A stretch of DNA of 64,000 nt. Origin: Stakelama marina. GTDB taxonomy: Bacteria; Pseudomonadota; Alphaproteobacteria; Sphingomonadales; Sphingomonadaceae. Below are positions 20,931-29,025 of the stretch, piece by piece. The notes below the pieces were generated by a model that was given only the letters and a program-made list of their open reading frames with translations, had not been told where the DNA came from and did no database searches. Location of the stretch: positions 558,001 through 622,000 of the forward strand of contig NZ_JAGRQC010000001.1 in assembly GCF_018122655.1 (NCBI RefSeq), read 5' to 3'. Position numbers and translations under genes: made by a program. How positions within the stretch are numbered: the stretch's first letter is position 1; each line of letters starts with the position of its first letter.

Positions 20931-21080
20931 ATGTTGTGGACCATTGCCATCATTCTGCTCGTGCTGTGGCTGCTGGGCTTTTTCGCGTTCCACGTCGCGG
21001 GCGGCCTGATCCACCTGCTGCTCGTGATCGCGGTCATCGTGATCCTGTTCCAGCTGATTTCGGGCCGTCGCAGGCTTTGA
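20931..21080 (+). CDS. Tiny lmo0937-type membrane protein
   Basis: A 49-residue protein made almost entirely of two hydrophobic helices (MLWTIAIILLVLWLLGFFAF and LIHLLLVIAVIVILFQLIS) ending in GRRRL. Length and the LWLLGFFAFHVAGGLIHLLLVIA pattern match the lmo0937/DUF5670 family of small membrane proteins of unknown function. The ATG at 20931 follows AAAGGGTG. It sits alone on the plus strand between trpF and pyrF, with a candidate EcfG promoter upstream, suggesting a role under general stress. Confidence 0.8.
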   Translation: MLWTIAIILLVLWLLGFFAFHVAGGLIHLLLVIAVIVILFQLISGRRRL

Positions 21081-21111
21081 ACATGGATGGGGGCGGCGCT
21101 GTGGGCAGGGC

Positions 21112-21786
21112 CTAAAGCGTCGCCTCGATCGCGCGGGCGGCCTGGTCGGGATCGTCGGCCTGGGTGATCGGCCGTCCGATGACGAGCACCGATGCACCGC
21201 CGTCCAGCGCGGCGCGCGGTGTCACGACGCGCTTCTGATCGCCCGAATTGCCAGCTTTCGGACGAACGCCGGGAACGACGAAAAATCCGTCCTTCCACGC
21301 CTTGCGGGCGGCCTTTACCTCCGCACCAGAGCATACGATGCCGTCCACGCCCGCCGATTTGGCGAGGTCGGCAAGCCGGAGCACCTGTTCGTGCGGGTCG
21401 GGCGGGAATCCTACCGAGCGCAGGTCGCTGTCGTCGAGGCTGGTCAGCATCGTGACCGCCACGACCTTCGTACCCGTCGGGGCCGCGGCCTTTGCATCCT
21501 CGAGCATCGCGCGCCCGCCGGCGGCATGCACCGTCAGGATCGCCGGGTCGAGCGGACGTAGCGCCTGAATCGCCTTGGCGACGGTGTTGGGAATGTCGTG
21601 CAGCTTCAGATCGAGAAAGATCGGCAGACCGATTTCGGCCATCGCGTGGACGCCGTGGCGACCATTGGCCATGAAGAATTCAAGCCCCAGCTTGATTCCG
21701 CCGACATGCGACTGCACCTTTTTCGCGATCGCTTTCGCCCGGTCGATATCGGGCGTGTCGAGTGCAACATAGATGGGGGAGTTCAT
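21112..21786 (-). CDS. pyrF: Orotidine 5'-phosphate decarboxylase
   Basis: Last step of UMP synthesis. The 224-residue protein has the catalytic DLKLHDIPNT motif with Asp59, Lys61 and Asp64, and VVPGVRP plus VIGRPIT for phosphate binding. The frame is open upstream, but MNSPIYVALDTPD at 21786 is the natural start and overlaps the lapA stop (ATGA). It is followed by the opposite-strand tiny membrane gene. Confidence 0.96.
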   Translation of the reverse strand: MNSPIYVALDTPDIDRAKAIAKKVQSHVGGIKLGLEFFMANGRHGVHAMAEIGLPIFLDLKLHDIPNTVAKAIQALRPLDPAILTVHAAGGRAMLEDAKAAAPTGTKVVAVTMLTSLDDSDLRSVGFPPDPHEQVLRLADLAKSAGVDGIVCSGAEVKAARKAWKDGFFVVPGVRPKAGNSGDQKRVVTPRAALDGGASVLVIGRPITQADDPDQAARAIEATL

Positions 21787-22133
21787 GGCTGGTCCACCGG
21801 CCTGGTCGCGTCGCCTTCGACACGCGCGGACGGCGGAGCGTCGCCCGGGTCCTGCGCCGGGGACGATGCCGATCCCGCCTGTGCCTTGCGAAGGTCGTTG
21901 AGCGCACGCTCGCTGCTCGCAAGCCGCTGTCGCAGGCGCCAGCGTACCGCGTGATAGGCGAGCAGCATAGGCACGAAGCCGAGCAGGAACACGACGAGCA
22001 GCAGCAATGGCAGATTCACCTCTGCGATCAGGCCGCCCCACAGATGAATCTGGACCGTTGTCCAGTTGCCATAGGTGAAGGCACCGGCAAGGCCGATCAG
22101 GAGCGCCCAGAAGAGGGTTTTTAAGAACTGCAT
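21783..22133 (-). CDS. lapA: LapA (DUF1049) domain membrane protein
   Basis: A 116-residue inner-membrane protein with two helices (about 4-22 and 40-63), then RWRLRQRLASSERALNDLRKA, a cytoplasmic coiled-coil segment, and a low-complexity Pro/Ala tail. This is the LapA arrangement; in E. coli LapA works with LapB in controlling lipopolysaccharide synthesis. No lapB is present here. It overlaps pyrF and follows the patatin gene by 52 bp on the same strand. Confidence 0.82.
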   Translation of the reverse strand: MQFLKTLFWALLIGLAGAFTYGNWTTVQIHLWGGLIAEVNLPLLLLVVFLLGFVPMLLAYHAVRWRLRQRLASSERALNDLRKAQAGSASSPAQDPGDAPPSARVEGDATRPVDQP

Positions 22134-22185
22134 CGAATCGATGTCATAACCGCTGGCGCGATGGGCGCAAAGCCCGGCGCTGGTG

Positions 22186-24477
22186 CTAACCGATTTCTTC
22201 GCGAAGCGATTTGATGAGTCCCGCGATATTGACGAGCCGGGGTTCCTCTTCGTCGATAATGGCGTGAAAGGCGCGGCGCTTGATGCTCGTGACGTGGCCC
22301 GGTTTGAGGCGCGAGGTTGGCGGAAGCGTCGAAAGCACGATGTCGATCAGCCGATCGGCGCCGTGGAGGCGACCCCACAGATAATCATTTTCGCGGTAGC
22401 CCCGGCTGAAAAACGCGCCGAAGCTGTTGAACTGGATACCCTTGAGCGTGGCCTCCGCACCGCCCTTGCGAATGGCCGTCGCGTCGTCGGGTGCGATCCG
22501 GTCGACGCGGATCGGGTCGAACTCGTCAAGGCCTTCGCCCTGCAAGAGCGGCAGCGTGGCGATGTCGAAGAAGGGAAAGCCGAGATAAGCGAGGAGCAGC
22601 GGGCGACGAAGTTCCTTCGACAGTGCGCTAAGCCCGGCCGAGAGCAATTCATCGGTTCGCGCATCGAGTGCGGGCAGGTCCATCATCTCGGCCAGGCGGT
22701 CGAGCAGCGGGTCGGCATCGGCACCGAGCTTGCGGATTTCGGGCTTCAATTCGGCGAAGGTTTCGGCGCGCTCGCATTCGAGATAGGCCGACAAGGCCTC
22801 GTACACCGCGTCGCGGACCGGTGTCAGTTCGGCCTGCCGGTGCTCGGCATCGAGTTCGGTCAGGCGCCGGGCGACGAGCCGCAGGCGGCGGATGCGGAAG
22901 GCGAGATCGTGCTTGCGCAGAAAATCGAGTGTGGCGGGAGAGGCATTGTCGCCGCCGGCTCCGCTGAAATCGTCATAGCCGCGCTGGCGAACCGCCTTGT
23001 CGACGGCTTCGCGGATCGTCCGGCGACGATCGGGTCCGGGCTGGTCGCCGATCGCGTGAAAGAGGTCGGCGATACGGTCGATCATGCCGTCGACCTTCAA
23101 AAGGCCGTAGGAGGCGTGTCCGTACCCGGCCTTCGCGGCAGCACCGACCTGCGCGCGGCGGCGCCATCCAACGATCCGCTTCGGCGTCGGGTAATCGAGA
23201 AACAGCGTATAGCCGAACAGCGAGACGACCTGCGTTTCGACCTCGGCGCGGATCTTGTCGACGATGGCGAGCATCCGCGTGATCTGCTCCGACCGCCGGG
23301 CAAGTTCTTCCAGATTGTCGCGGATCGGCTGCTGACGGGGCAGTTCGGACAGCGCGCCGATAATCGTCTGGAAGAAACCGGGTGCCTCTTTCGAACGGTT
23401 CGACGCCGCGAAGCGGTGGCCTGGCGTGGGGTCGATATAGACGAAGCGGCGATCGACCTGACGGCGCGCCGGGCGTTCGCGCAGCGCCTCGATCGCCGGA
23501 CGGAACGGCGCGTTGGCGAGAACCGATCCGTCGATCAGCACCGCGGAATCGATTGCGCCCGCGGCATATTGGCGCGGAAGCGCATGTTCCAGAAACGCCT
23601 CGCGGTGCGACCACTCGACCTTGCGATCGGCGACGACCTTGTCGATTTCGGCGACGGTGAACGGCGGAAAGGCACCTGGAAAGCTGGACGTCGCGCGCGC
23701 GGCGAAGGCGAGTTCGGCCGGATGCGCGAGCGCGTCGCCGATATGCCCACGGTCGCTGAACGAACAGACCAGCCGATGCTCGGTCTCGACGACTTCGGGC
23801 GGCGAATTGAGTCGCAACCGTTCGGGGTGACCGGCAAAATCGGTGATGGTGACGAACAGATCGAGCGGCTGATCGGGCGGAAGCAGGCGGGGGCTGACTC
23901 GCGTCTTCGCCATGGCGTCGAGCGCGTCGAACATCATCGTCAGCATCTGTTCGCCGCCAAAGGGCGGTTCGAACCAGCGCGACCGCACGAAATGTTCGAG
24001 CTTGGCACGGACCTCGTCGCGCGACTCGGGGTCGACCGTTTCATCGACATTGGTGCCGCGTCCGGCGACCATCCAGGCGATCGGAAGCGCCCAGAATTTG
24101 GTGAGCCTGGTGGAAGGAGCGCGTGCCGGGGCAAGCAGTGCCTCGACATCGGCCTTTTCCAGCCACATGTCGGTCAGCGGTTCGAGCGATTGTCCGGTCG
24201 CGATCGCCTGCGACAGGAAAACGCCGTTGATGCCGCCCGCGCTGGCCCCCGCGACGATGTCGACCATCACCCGAAGTTTCAGGTCCGCCGCCTCGCCGAT
24301 TTCGGCAAGCAGTTCGCGGTACACCGCCTGGCTGCCATTGCCGCTGTCCTCGCCGTCGCGAAAATCGCGGCTCGCGCGCGCCAGGCGCCAGATTTCCTTG
24401 GTGATGCCGTGCATATAGACGGCAAGGCTGATGCCGCCATAGCACACCAGCGCCAGGCGAAGTTCCTTGTCCTGCAT
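22186..24477 (-). CDS. Patatin-like phospholipase, DUF3376 type
   Basis: A 763-residue patatin-related protein. The oxyanion GYGG-like LVCYGGISLAVYMHG lies near the N-terminus, the nucleophile Ser79 is in GASAGG (77-82), and the catalytic aspartate is in IDGSVLANAPF about residue 317. The long C-terminal half with ADAEGR-free helical sequence fits DUF3376. Such enzymes hydrolyse acyl esters of membrane lipids; substrate unknown. No signal peptide. It starts 19 bp after the endonuclease/phosphatase-family gene and is the last gene of a row with a two-component system. Confidence 0.88.
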   Translation of the reverse strand: MQDKELRLALVCYGGISLAVYMHGITKEIWRLARASRDFRDGEDSGNGSQAVYRELLAEIGEAADLKLRVMVDIVAGASAGGINGVFLSQAIATGQSLEPLTDMWLEKADVEALLAPARAPSTRLTKFWALPIAWMVAGRGTNVDETVDPESRDEVRAKLEHFVRSRWFEPPFGGEQMLTMMFDALDAMAKTRVSPRLLPPDQPLDLFVTITDFAGHPERLRLNSPPEVVETEHRLVCSFSDRGHIGDALAHPAELAFAARATSSFPGAFPPFTVAEIDKVVADRKVEWSHREAFLEHALPRQYAAGAIDSAVLIDGSVLANAPFRPAIEALRERPARRQVDRRFVYIDPTPGHRFAASNRSKEAPGFFQTIIGALSELPRQQPIRDNLEELARRSEQITRMLAIVDKIRAEVETQVVSLFGYTLFLDYPTPKRIVGWRRRAQVGAAAKAGYGHASYGLLKVDGMIDRIADLFHAIGDQPGPDRRRTIREAVDKAVRQRGYDDFSGAGGDNASPATLDFLRKHDLAFRIRRLRLVARRLTELDAEHRQAELTPVRDAVYEALSAYLECERAETFAELKPEIRKLGADADPLLDRLAEMMDLPALDARTDELLSAGLSALSKELRRPLLLAYLGFPFFDIATLPLLQGEGLDEFDPIRVDRIAPDDATAIRKGGAEATLKGIQFNSFGAFFSRGYRENDYLWGRLHGADRLIDIVLSTLPPTSRLKPGHVTSIKRRAFHAIIDEEEPRLVNIAGLIKSLREEIG

Positions 24478-24496
24478 GCCTATCGGCCCATCCCGC

Positions 24497-25192
24497 TCAT
24501 CTGGTCTTTATAGTAGCCCAGATCGGCAAGTGATCGGAAGCGGTGCGCGCAGCCGCGCTGTCATGCACGCCGGCATCGACGATTTTCAGGTCCTGTGACG
24601 CCATGATCCGGTCGAGACGGGCGACGGGCCGACGGGCGTGAAAGCTCGGCCCGCATGATGCGAAATTATAATGGTGGCCGAAGTCGCGCAGGCACCCGCG
24701 CGCCGCGCTCCATTCGTTGAGATCGCCCATCAGGACCGATGGAAGCGCCTTCGTGCTCGACCCGACATGCGTCAGAATGGCGTGCGCCTGACGCCGGCGC
24801 CACAGCCCAGACAGGTCGAGGTGCATTCCGATGGCGCGAACCAGTATGCCCTTTACCCTGACATCCGCCATCACTGCGCCGCGCGGTTCCAGCGCGGGCA
24901 GGTGGATCGGTTCGCAATCGACGATCTGCGCGTCCTTGCGAACGAGGATGACATTGCCGTGCCAGCCCATGCTCATCGGGCGCATCGTGACCGGAACGGG
25001 CTTCCAGTCGGTATGTTCGTCGAGCAGATGCGGCGCGATGACGCTCATCCGCTTGCCGAAGCGGCGGTCGGCCTCCTGCAACGCGATGATATCGGCGTCG
25101 ATCTCGTTGAGGACGTGGAGCGTGCGCTCGGGGCTGCGCCGGCGATCGGTGCCAACCGATTTATGGGTGTTGTAGCTCGCGACCTTTATCAT
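24497..25192 (-). CDS. Endonuclease/exonuclease/phosphatase family protein
   Basis: A 231-residue metal-dependent phosphoesterase. The family residues are Glu in ALQEADRR, GDLNEW (Asp, Asn), and the C-terminal SDHLPIWA (Asp, His). The start at 25192 (MIKVASYNTHKSVG) fits the family. Members act on DNA, inositol phosphates or phospholipids such as sphingomyelin; with a patatin next door a lipid substrate is tempting but unproven. It is 48 bp after the histidine kinase and 19 bp before patatin. Confidence 0.88.
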   Translation of the reverse strand: MIKVASYNTHKSVGTDRRRSPERTLHVLNEIDADIIALQEADRRFGKRMSVIAPHLLDEHTDWKPVPVTMRPMSMGWHGNVILVRKDAQIVDCEPIHLPALEPRGAVMADVRVKGILVRAIGMHLDLSGLWRRRQAHAILTHVGSSTKALPSVLMGDLNEWSAARGCLRDFGHHYNFASCGPSFHARRPVARLDRIMASQDLKIVDAGVHDSAAARTASDHLPIWATIKTR

Positions 25193-25240
25193 CTTCACGA
25201 TTGTATCGCTCCACCGCCTAAAAAGGTCCGAACGCAATCA

Positions 25241-26599
25241 TCAACCGCGTCTGCGCGGCAGCCGTATCGTCGCCGACAGGCCCCCGCCATCGCGATTGGC
25301 CAATATGATATCGCCTCCGGCCTCGCGAACGATGGCGCGGGCAAGCGCGAGGCCCAGGCCGATACCACCCGTTTCGCGATTTCGCGACGTTTCCAGCCGG
25401 GTGAACGGATCGAACACCGCTGCCAGTTGCGCATCGGGAATACCGGGGCCCTGGTCGGCCACCTCTATGCTGACATGGCCGTCGTCCTGACGCAGCGCGA
25501 CTTCGGCCGAACCGGCGTATTTGACGGCGTTTTCGATCAGGTTGCGCAGCGCGCGACGCATCAGCGACGGGCGGATCAGCACCGGCATGCGCGGTGCATC
25601 GACCGCCGTGACGTCCGCGCCGATATCGCGGAAATCGTCGACGACCGCATCGACCAGCGCCGAAAGATCGACCTGCGTCGCGGGCTCGCTGGGGCGGCCC
25701 AGCCGGGCAAGCGAAAGGATGTCGTCGAGCGTCCGGTTCATCTCGTCGATCGTGTCGGCCATTTTCGACCGGTCGCCTTCATCCTCGACCGATTCGATGC
25801 GCACGCGCAGCGCGGCGAGCGGGGTGCGCAGATCGTGGCCGATCGCGCCCAGCATCCGGTCCTTTTCGTCGAGCATTGCCGTCACCCGGTCCGACAAGTT
25901 GTTGAACGCGGTGATGACCGCGCGGACGTCGCCGGGCCCGCGTTCGGCGACGGGCGTGCCGGGCGTGGTGGGATCGAAGCTGCGTGCGGCGGCGGTCAGG
26001 TCGCGCAGCGGCCGCGCGATGCGCCGCCCGATCCAGAACATCGGAATAAGCGTCACGAGATAGATGACGAGCGTTTGCGCGATCAGCTGCCAGAAGATGA
26101 AGTTGTTCGCACCGGGCCACGGCATGCGGACGTTGAGCCAGCCCTTGGCCGGCAGTTCGACCGCGATCAGCAATTCGTTGCCAAGGCGTCGCATTCGCGC
26201 GGCGCGGCGCGGGCCGAGATGGCGAAACCGCATATCACCGGGTCGCATATCGCGGACCATCGTCGCGATCGTACCGACTTTGATGCCCGAGGTGGCGAGC
26301 CCGTCACGAATGCCCTGTTCGACTTGCGGCGCATCATGCCGGTCGGTCGGGATCAGGCTGACCGGACCGGTACGTGTCTGGCGCATGCCGTGGTGATCGA
26401 CGACCGGTTGGCCGGAACGCAGGCTTTCCATCGAATCGACGACGCGGTTGATCGCGGGCACGGTGTACTGCGCATAGCGAAGCTGGCGCCTGCCGTTGAG
26501 CAGCAGCGCGAAATTGATCGCCTGGGCGACGAAGAGCAGGATCGCGACCAGCAACATCAATTGGCCGGGGAGGCTGCGCGGCCAGAACGAGCGGATCAT
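25241..26599 (-). CDS. Sensor histidine kinase (EnvZ/OmpR-type)
   Basis: A 452-residue inner-membrane kinase. Transmembrane helices lie at about 12-34 and 168-190, with a ~130-residue periplasmic sensor domain between them. A HAMP region follows, then the H-box GAIGHDLRTPL with phosphorylated His255, N-box RNLIENAVKYAG, G1 DQGPGIPD and G2 GGIGLGLALAR. The start overlaps the response regulator stop (ATGA), so the two are partners. The signal is not known; an EF-hand protein gene lies just upstream of the pair. Confidence 0.94.
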   Translation of the reverse strand: MIRSFWPRSLPGQLMLLVAILLFVAQAINFALLLNGRRQLRYAQYTVPAINRVVDSMESLRSGQPVVDHHGMRQTRTGPVSLIPTDRHDAPQVEQGIRDGLATSGIKVGTIATMVRDMRPGDMRFRHLGPRRAARMRRLGNELLIAVELPAKGWLNVRMPWPGANNFIFWQLIAQTLVIYLVTLIPMFWIGRRIARPLRDLTAAARSFDPTTPGTPVAERGPGDVRAVITAFNNLSDRVTAMLDEKDRMLGAIGHDLRTPLAALRVRIESVEDEGDRSKMADTIDEMNRTLDDILSLARLGRPSEPATQVDLSALVDAVVDDFRDIGADVTAVDAPRMPVLIRPSLMRRALRNLIENAVKYAGSAEVALRQDDGHVSIEVADQGPGIPDAQLAAVFDPFTRLETSRNRETGGIGLGLALARAIVREAGGDIILANRDGGGLSATIRLPRRRG

Positions 26600-27333
26600 A
26601 GCCGCGTGACCTCTGCCGAGAGCGTATAGCCGCCGCCCCAGACGGTCTTGATGAGCGCCGGGTTCTTCGGGTCTGCCTCGATCTTCTTGCGCAGGCGGCT
26701 GACCTGATTGTCGATCGCACGGTCGAACGCGGCAGCTTCGCGGCCCTGTGTCAGGTCGAGCAGCTGGTCGCGCGTAAGCACCTGGCGCGGCCGCTGCGCG
26801 AGCGCGAGGAGGAGGTTATATTCACCGGTCGAAAGCGGCACCGAAACGCCTTCGCGATCGACCAGTGTGCGCTCGCCGGTCTTCAGAACCCAGCCGGCAA
26901 AGGCAAAGGACCCCGCTTCGGGTGCGGTCTGGCGCGTACCGCCTGCCGCCATGCGCCGCAGCACCACCTTGATCCGGGCGGCAAGCTCGCGCGGGGAGAA
27001 GGGTTTCACGACATAATCATCGGCACCCATTTCAAGCCCGACGATACGGTCGGTCTCCTCGCTTTTCGCGGTCAGAAGGATGACGGGCGTTTCGCTCGTT
27101 TCGCGGATGTGGCGGCACAGCGAAAGCCCGTCCTCGCCGGGCATCATGATGTCGAGGATGACGAGGTCGATGGCATAGGCGTTCAGCCGCGCGCGCGCGC
27201 TTTCGGCATCCGCGGTCTGGGTGACGCGAAATCCCTGCTTCGTCAGATATTGCGCCAACGGTTCGCGTATCGAGCGCTCGTCATCGACCAGCAGCAGGTG
27301 CGGGGTTTCGGCCATGTCCATCGCGGTAGCCAT
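26596..27333 (-). CDS. OmpR-family response regulator
   Basis: A 245-residue regulator. The receiver domain has acidic Asp17-Asp18, phosphoacceptor Asp61 in LVILDIMMPGEDG, and the conserved Lys in VVKPFSPREL. The C-terminal winged helix (about 145-240) has FDRAIDNQVSRLRKKIE as DNA-recognition region. The start is uncertain: ATGs at residues 1, 5 and 7 are all possible and none has a strong SD. It is co-transcribed with the downstream kinase. Confidence 0.94.
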   Translation of the reverse strand: MATAMDMAETPHLLLVDDERSIREPLAQYLTKQGFRVTQTADAESARARLNAYAIDLVILDIMMPGEDGLSLCRHIRETSETPVILLTAKSEETDRIVGLEMGADDYVVKPFSPRELAARIKVVLRRMAAGGTRQTAPEAGSFAFAGWVLKTGERTLVDREGVSVPLSTGEYNLLLALAQRPRQVLTRDQLLDLTQGREAAAFDRAIDNQVSRLRKKIEADPKNPALIKTVWGGGYTLSAEVTRL

Positions 27334-27399
27334 AAATTGATGTGAGAAAAAGGGGCCGGGCGGCGAGGGGGCAAGCCACCCGGCAGTTCAGGGAGAGAG

Positions 27400-28110
27400 T
27401 TACTGGGCCGGCGGGGGCGGCGGAGGACCACCGGCACCGCGCATCTGGTCGAAGCGTGCCTTCATCGCGGCGCGGGCGGCGGCGCGCTCTGATTGGTCGA
27501 TCTTGCCGTCCTTGTTGGTATCGGCCATTGCGAAGCGCTTCATCGCCGCTGCGCGGAACTCGGCCTGGCTGATGACGCCATTTCCATCGGTATCGAGCCT
27601 TGCCATCATGCGCTGGCGCATCTGGTCGCGGCGCGCTTCGAACTGGGCGTGGGCGGCCTGTTTCTCGCTATCGGAAAGCGTACCGTCCTTGTTGGTGTCG
27701 AACCGCTGCATCATGCGTTCGTGCATCTGGCCGCGCATATGTCCACGCTCTCCGCGATGCTCCTGCCACTTGGCGCGGGCGGCCTGCTTCTCCTCGGCGG
27801 ACACGGTGCCGTCGCCATTAGTGTCGAGCCGTTTCATCCAGCGAGCGCCGCGCTTGCCGTGATGTCCGCGCATGCCTCTGTGATGACGGCCCATTTCGTC
27901 GGGCGAGAGCTGGCCGTCCTTGTTCGCGTCCATACGGGCGAACCGGGCATCGGCAGCGGCGAGGGCTTCGTTGCGGGTGACGACGCCATCCTTGTTCGCG
28001 TCCGCGCGAAGGTGGTGACGACCGGCGGGAGCAGGCTGCTGCTGCGCCGCGACGGCGACACCGGTCAGCGACGTGGCCGCCAGAGCGGCTGAAATGATGA
28101 GTTTCTTCAT
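27400..28110 (-). CDS. Exported six-EF-hand calcium-binding protein
   Basis: A 236-residue periplasmic or secreted protein. Signal peptide MKKLIISAALAATSLTGVAVA is followed by six canonical 12-residue EF-hand loops starting at Asp37, Asp61, Asp96, Asp138, Asp173 and Asp197, each ending in Glu. Between loops 2 and 3 is a His-rich segment (RHHRGMRGHHGKRG) and another Met/His-rich one follows loop 3, which might bind other metals. The tail is GAGGPPPPPPAQ. The ATG at 28110 is preferred to one 21 bp earlier. It lies 66 bp upstream of the response regulator on the same strand. Confidence 0.9.
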   Translation of the reverse strand: MKKLIISAALAATSLTGVAVAAQQQPAPAGRHHLRADANKDGVVTRNEALAAADARFARMDANKDGQLSPDEMGRHHRGMRGHHGKRGARWMKRLDTNGDGTVSAEEKQAARAKWQEHRGERGHMRGQMHERMMQRFDTNKDGTLSDSEKQAAHAQFEARRDQMRQRMMARLDTDGNGVISQAEFRAAAMKRFAMADTNKDGKIDQSERAAARAAMKARFDQMRGAGGPPPPPPAQ

Positions 28111-28251
28111 GACTGCGATAATCCTCTGCAAGCTTGCGCGCCAGGTTCATTCCGTTCGCGCTACGGTGACCCTTCTACGGGCCGGCTGTCGCGAGGATTT
28201 GTCAGCAAGCCAGGAAATTGTCGCAAATTGTCGCGGTGTGCGATCGAGCGC

Positions 28252-29025
28252 TCAGCCGAAGATGGCGACGCCCTGCATGGCCTCCGCCACCTGTTCGCCA
28301 TCGGCATTCCAGAGCGCCATGCGTTGGCTGGAATAGCCGTCATGCGCGCTGTCGGTCTTGGCGCTCAGCAGCCACCAGCCGTCGCGCGTGGTCGGTTCTG
28401 GCGTCAGCAGATTGATGATCCAGGTGAGCGAGCTGAGCGGCGTCTGTTTCTGTTCGGCGAGCTTGAACGCGGCGGGCGGCAGGCCATCGGCGACCGCGAT
28501 CAGCTCGGTCGTGGGATCGAGGCCGTCGCGCGCGCGAAGGCGACCCCAACGCAGCCACTCGGCAGCGTCGAGGCCGTCTTTCGTGTCGACGAAGTTGAAA
28601 TTGCCGGTGAAGAACTCGTCGGGGCCGGTGTAGATTTTCGCGCCTTTCCCCGGCGGCGTGATCGGGGCCCTGGGTGTCGCATCGTGGCGGATCGCCGAGG
28701 ACAGCGCGGCCATGAAGCAAAAGGTGGCGCGCAATCCCAACCCGGCCTCGCTCGTCACGTCGGCCTGAATGAAGGCGGCGTTGCGGCCGCGGCGTAGCTT
28801 GGACGCCTCGACCGTCACCTTGCCGGCGAGCGGGCCGATGAACGCAATCTGTGCCGAGCGCAGCGGCGGCAGGTCGGATTCGATCTGCTTCGCGGCATCG
28901 AGCGCGAGTGCTGCCGACAGCCCGCCATAGGCGGTGCGGCCCTGCATCCAGTCGGCGGGAATTGCGGTGGTGAAGCCGGTATCGGTGGCGCTTGCCTGCG
29001 ACAGGATGTCGGCGAGCGGGGTCAT
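28252..29025 (-). CDS. Acyl-CoA thioesterase family (TesB-like hotdog) protein
   Basis: A 257-residue double-hotdog protein. The phrase RTAYGGLSAALALDAA and C-terminal TDSAHDGYSSQRMALWNADG are typical of the TesB/4HBT-3 thioesterases that cleave acyl-CoA to free acid. The start overlaps the acyl-CoA ligase stop (ATGA), so ligase and thioesterase are made together. Substrate is not predictable. It is the far end of the acyl-CoA catabolic region. Confidence 0.85.
   Translation of the reverse strand: MTPLADILSQASATDTGFTTAIPADWMQGRTAYGGLSAALALDAAKQIESDLPPLRSAQIAFIGPLAGKVTVEASKLRRGRNAAFIQADVTSEAGLGLRATFCFMAALSSAIRHDATPRAPITPPGKGAKIYTGPDEFFTGNFNFVDTKDGLDAAEWLRWGRLRARDGLDPTTELIAVADGLPPAAFKLAEQKQTPLSSLTWIINLLTPEPTTRDGWWLLSAKTDSAHDGYSSQRMALWNADGEQVAEAMQGVAIFG

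Noticed and set aside
22183..24513. Long plus-strand open frame (about 776 codons) opposite the patatin gene
   Set aside because: It is the antisense of a well-supported gene with catalytic motifs; the peptide is Arg/Asp/Gly-rich without any domain pattern, as usual for high-G+C shadow frames.
27400..28110. Possible tandem DNA repeat because the EF-hand loops recur
   Set aside because: The similarity is at protein level (DxNxDG loops); spacing and codons differ, so it is a multi-domain gene and not a DNA repeat array.
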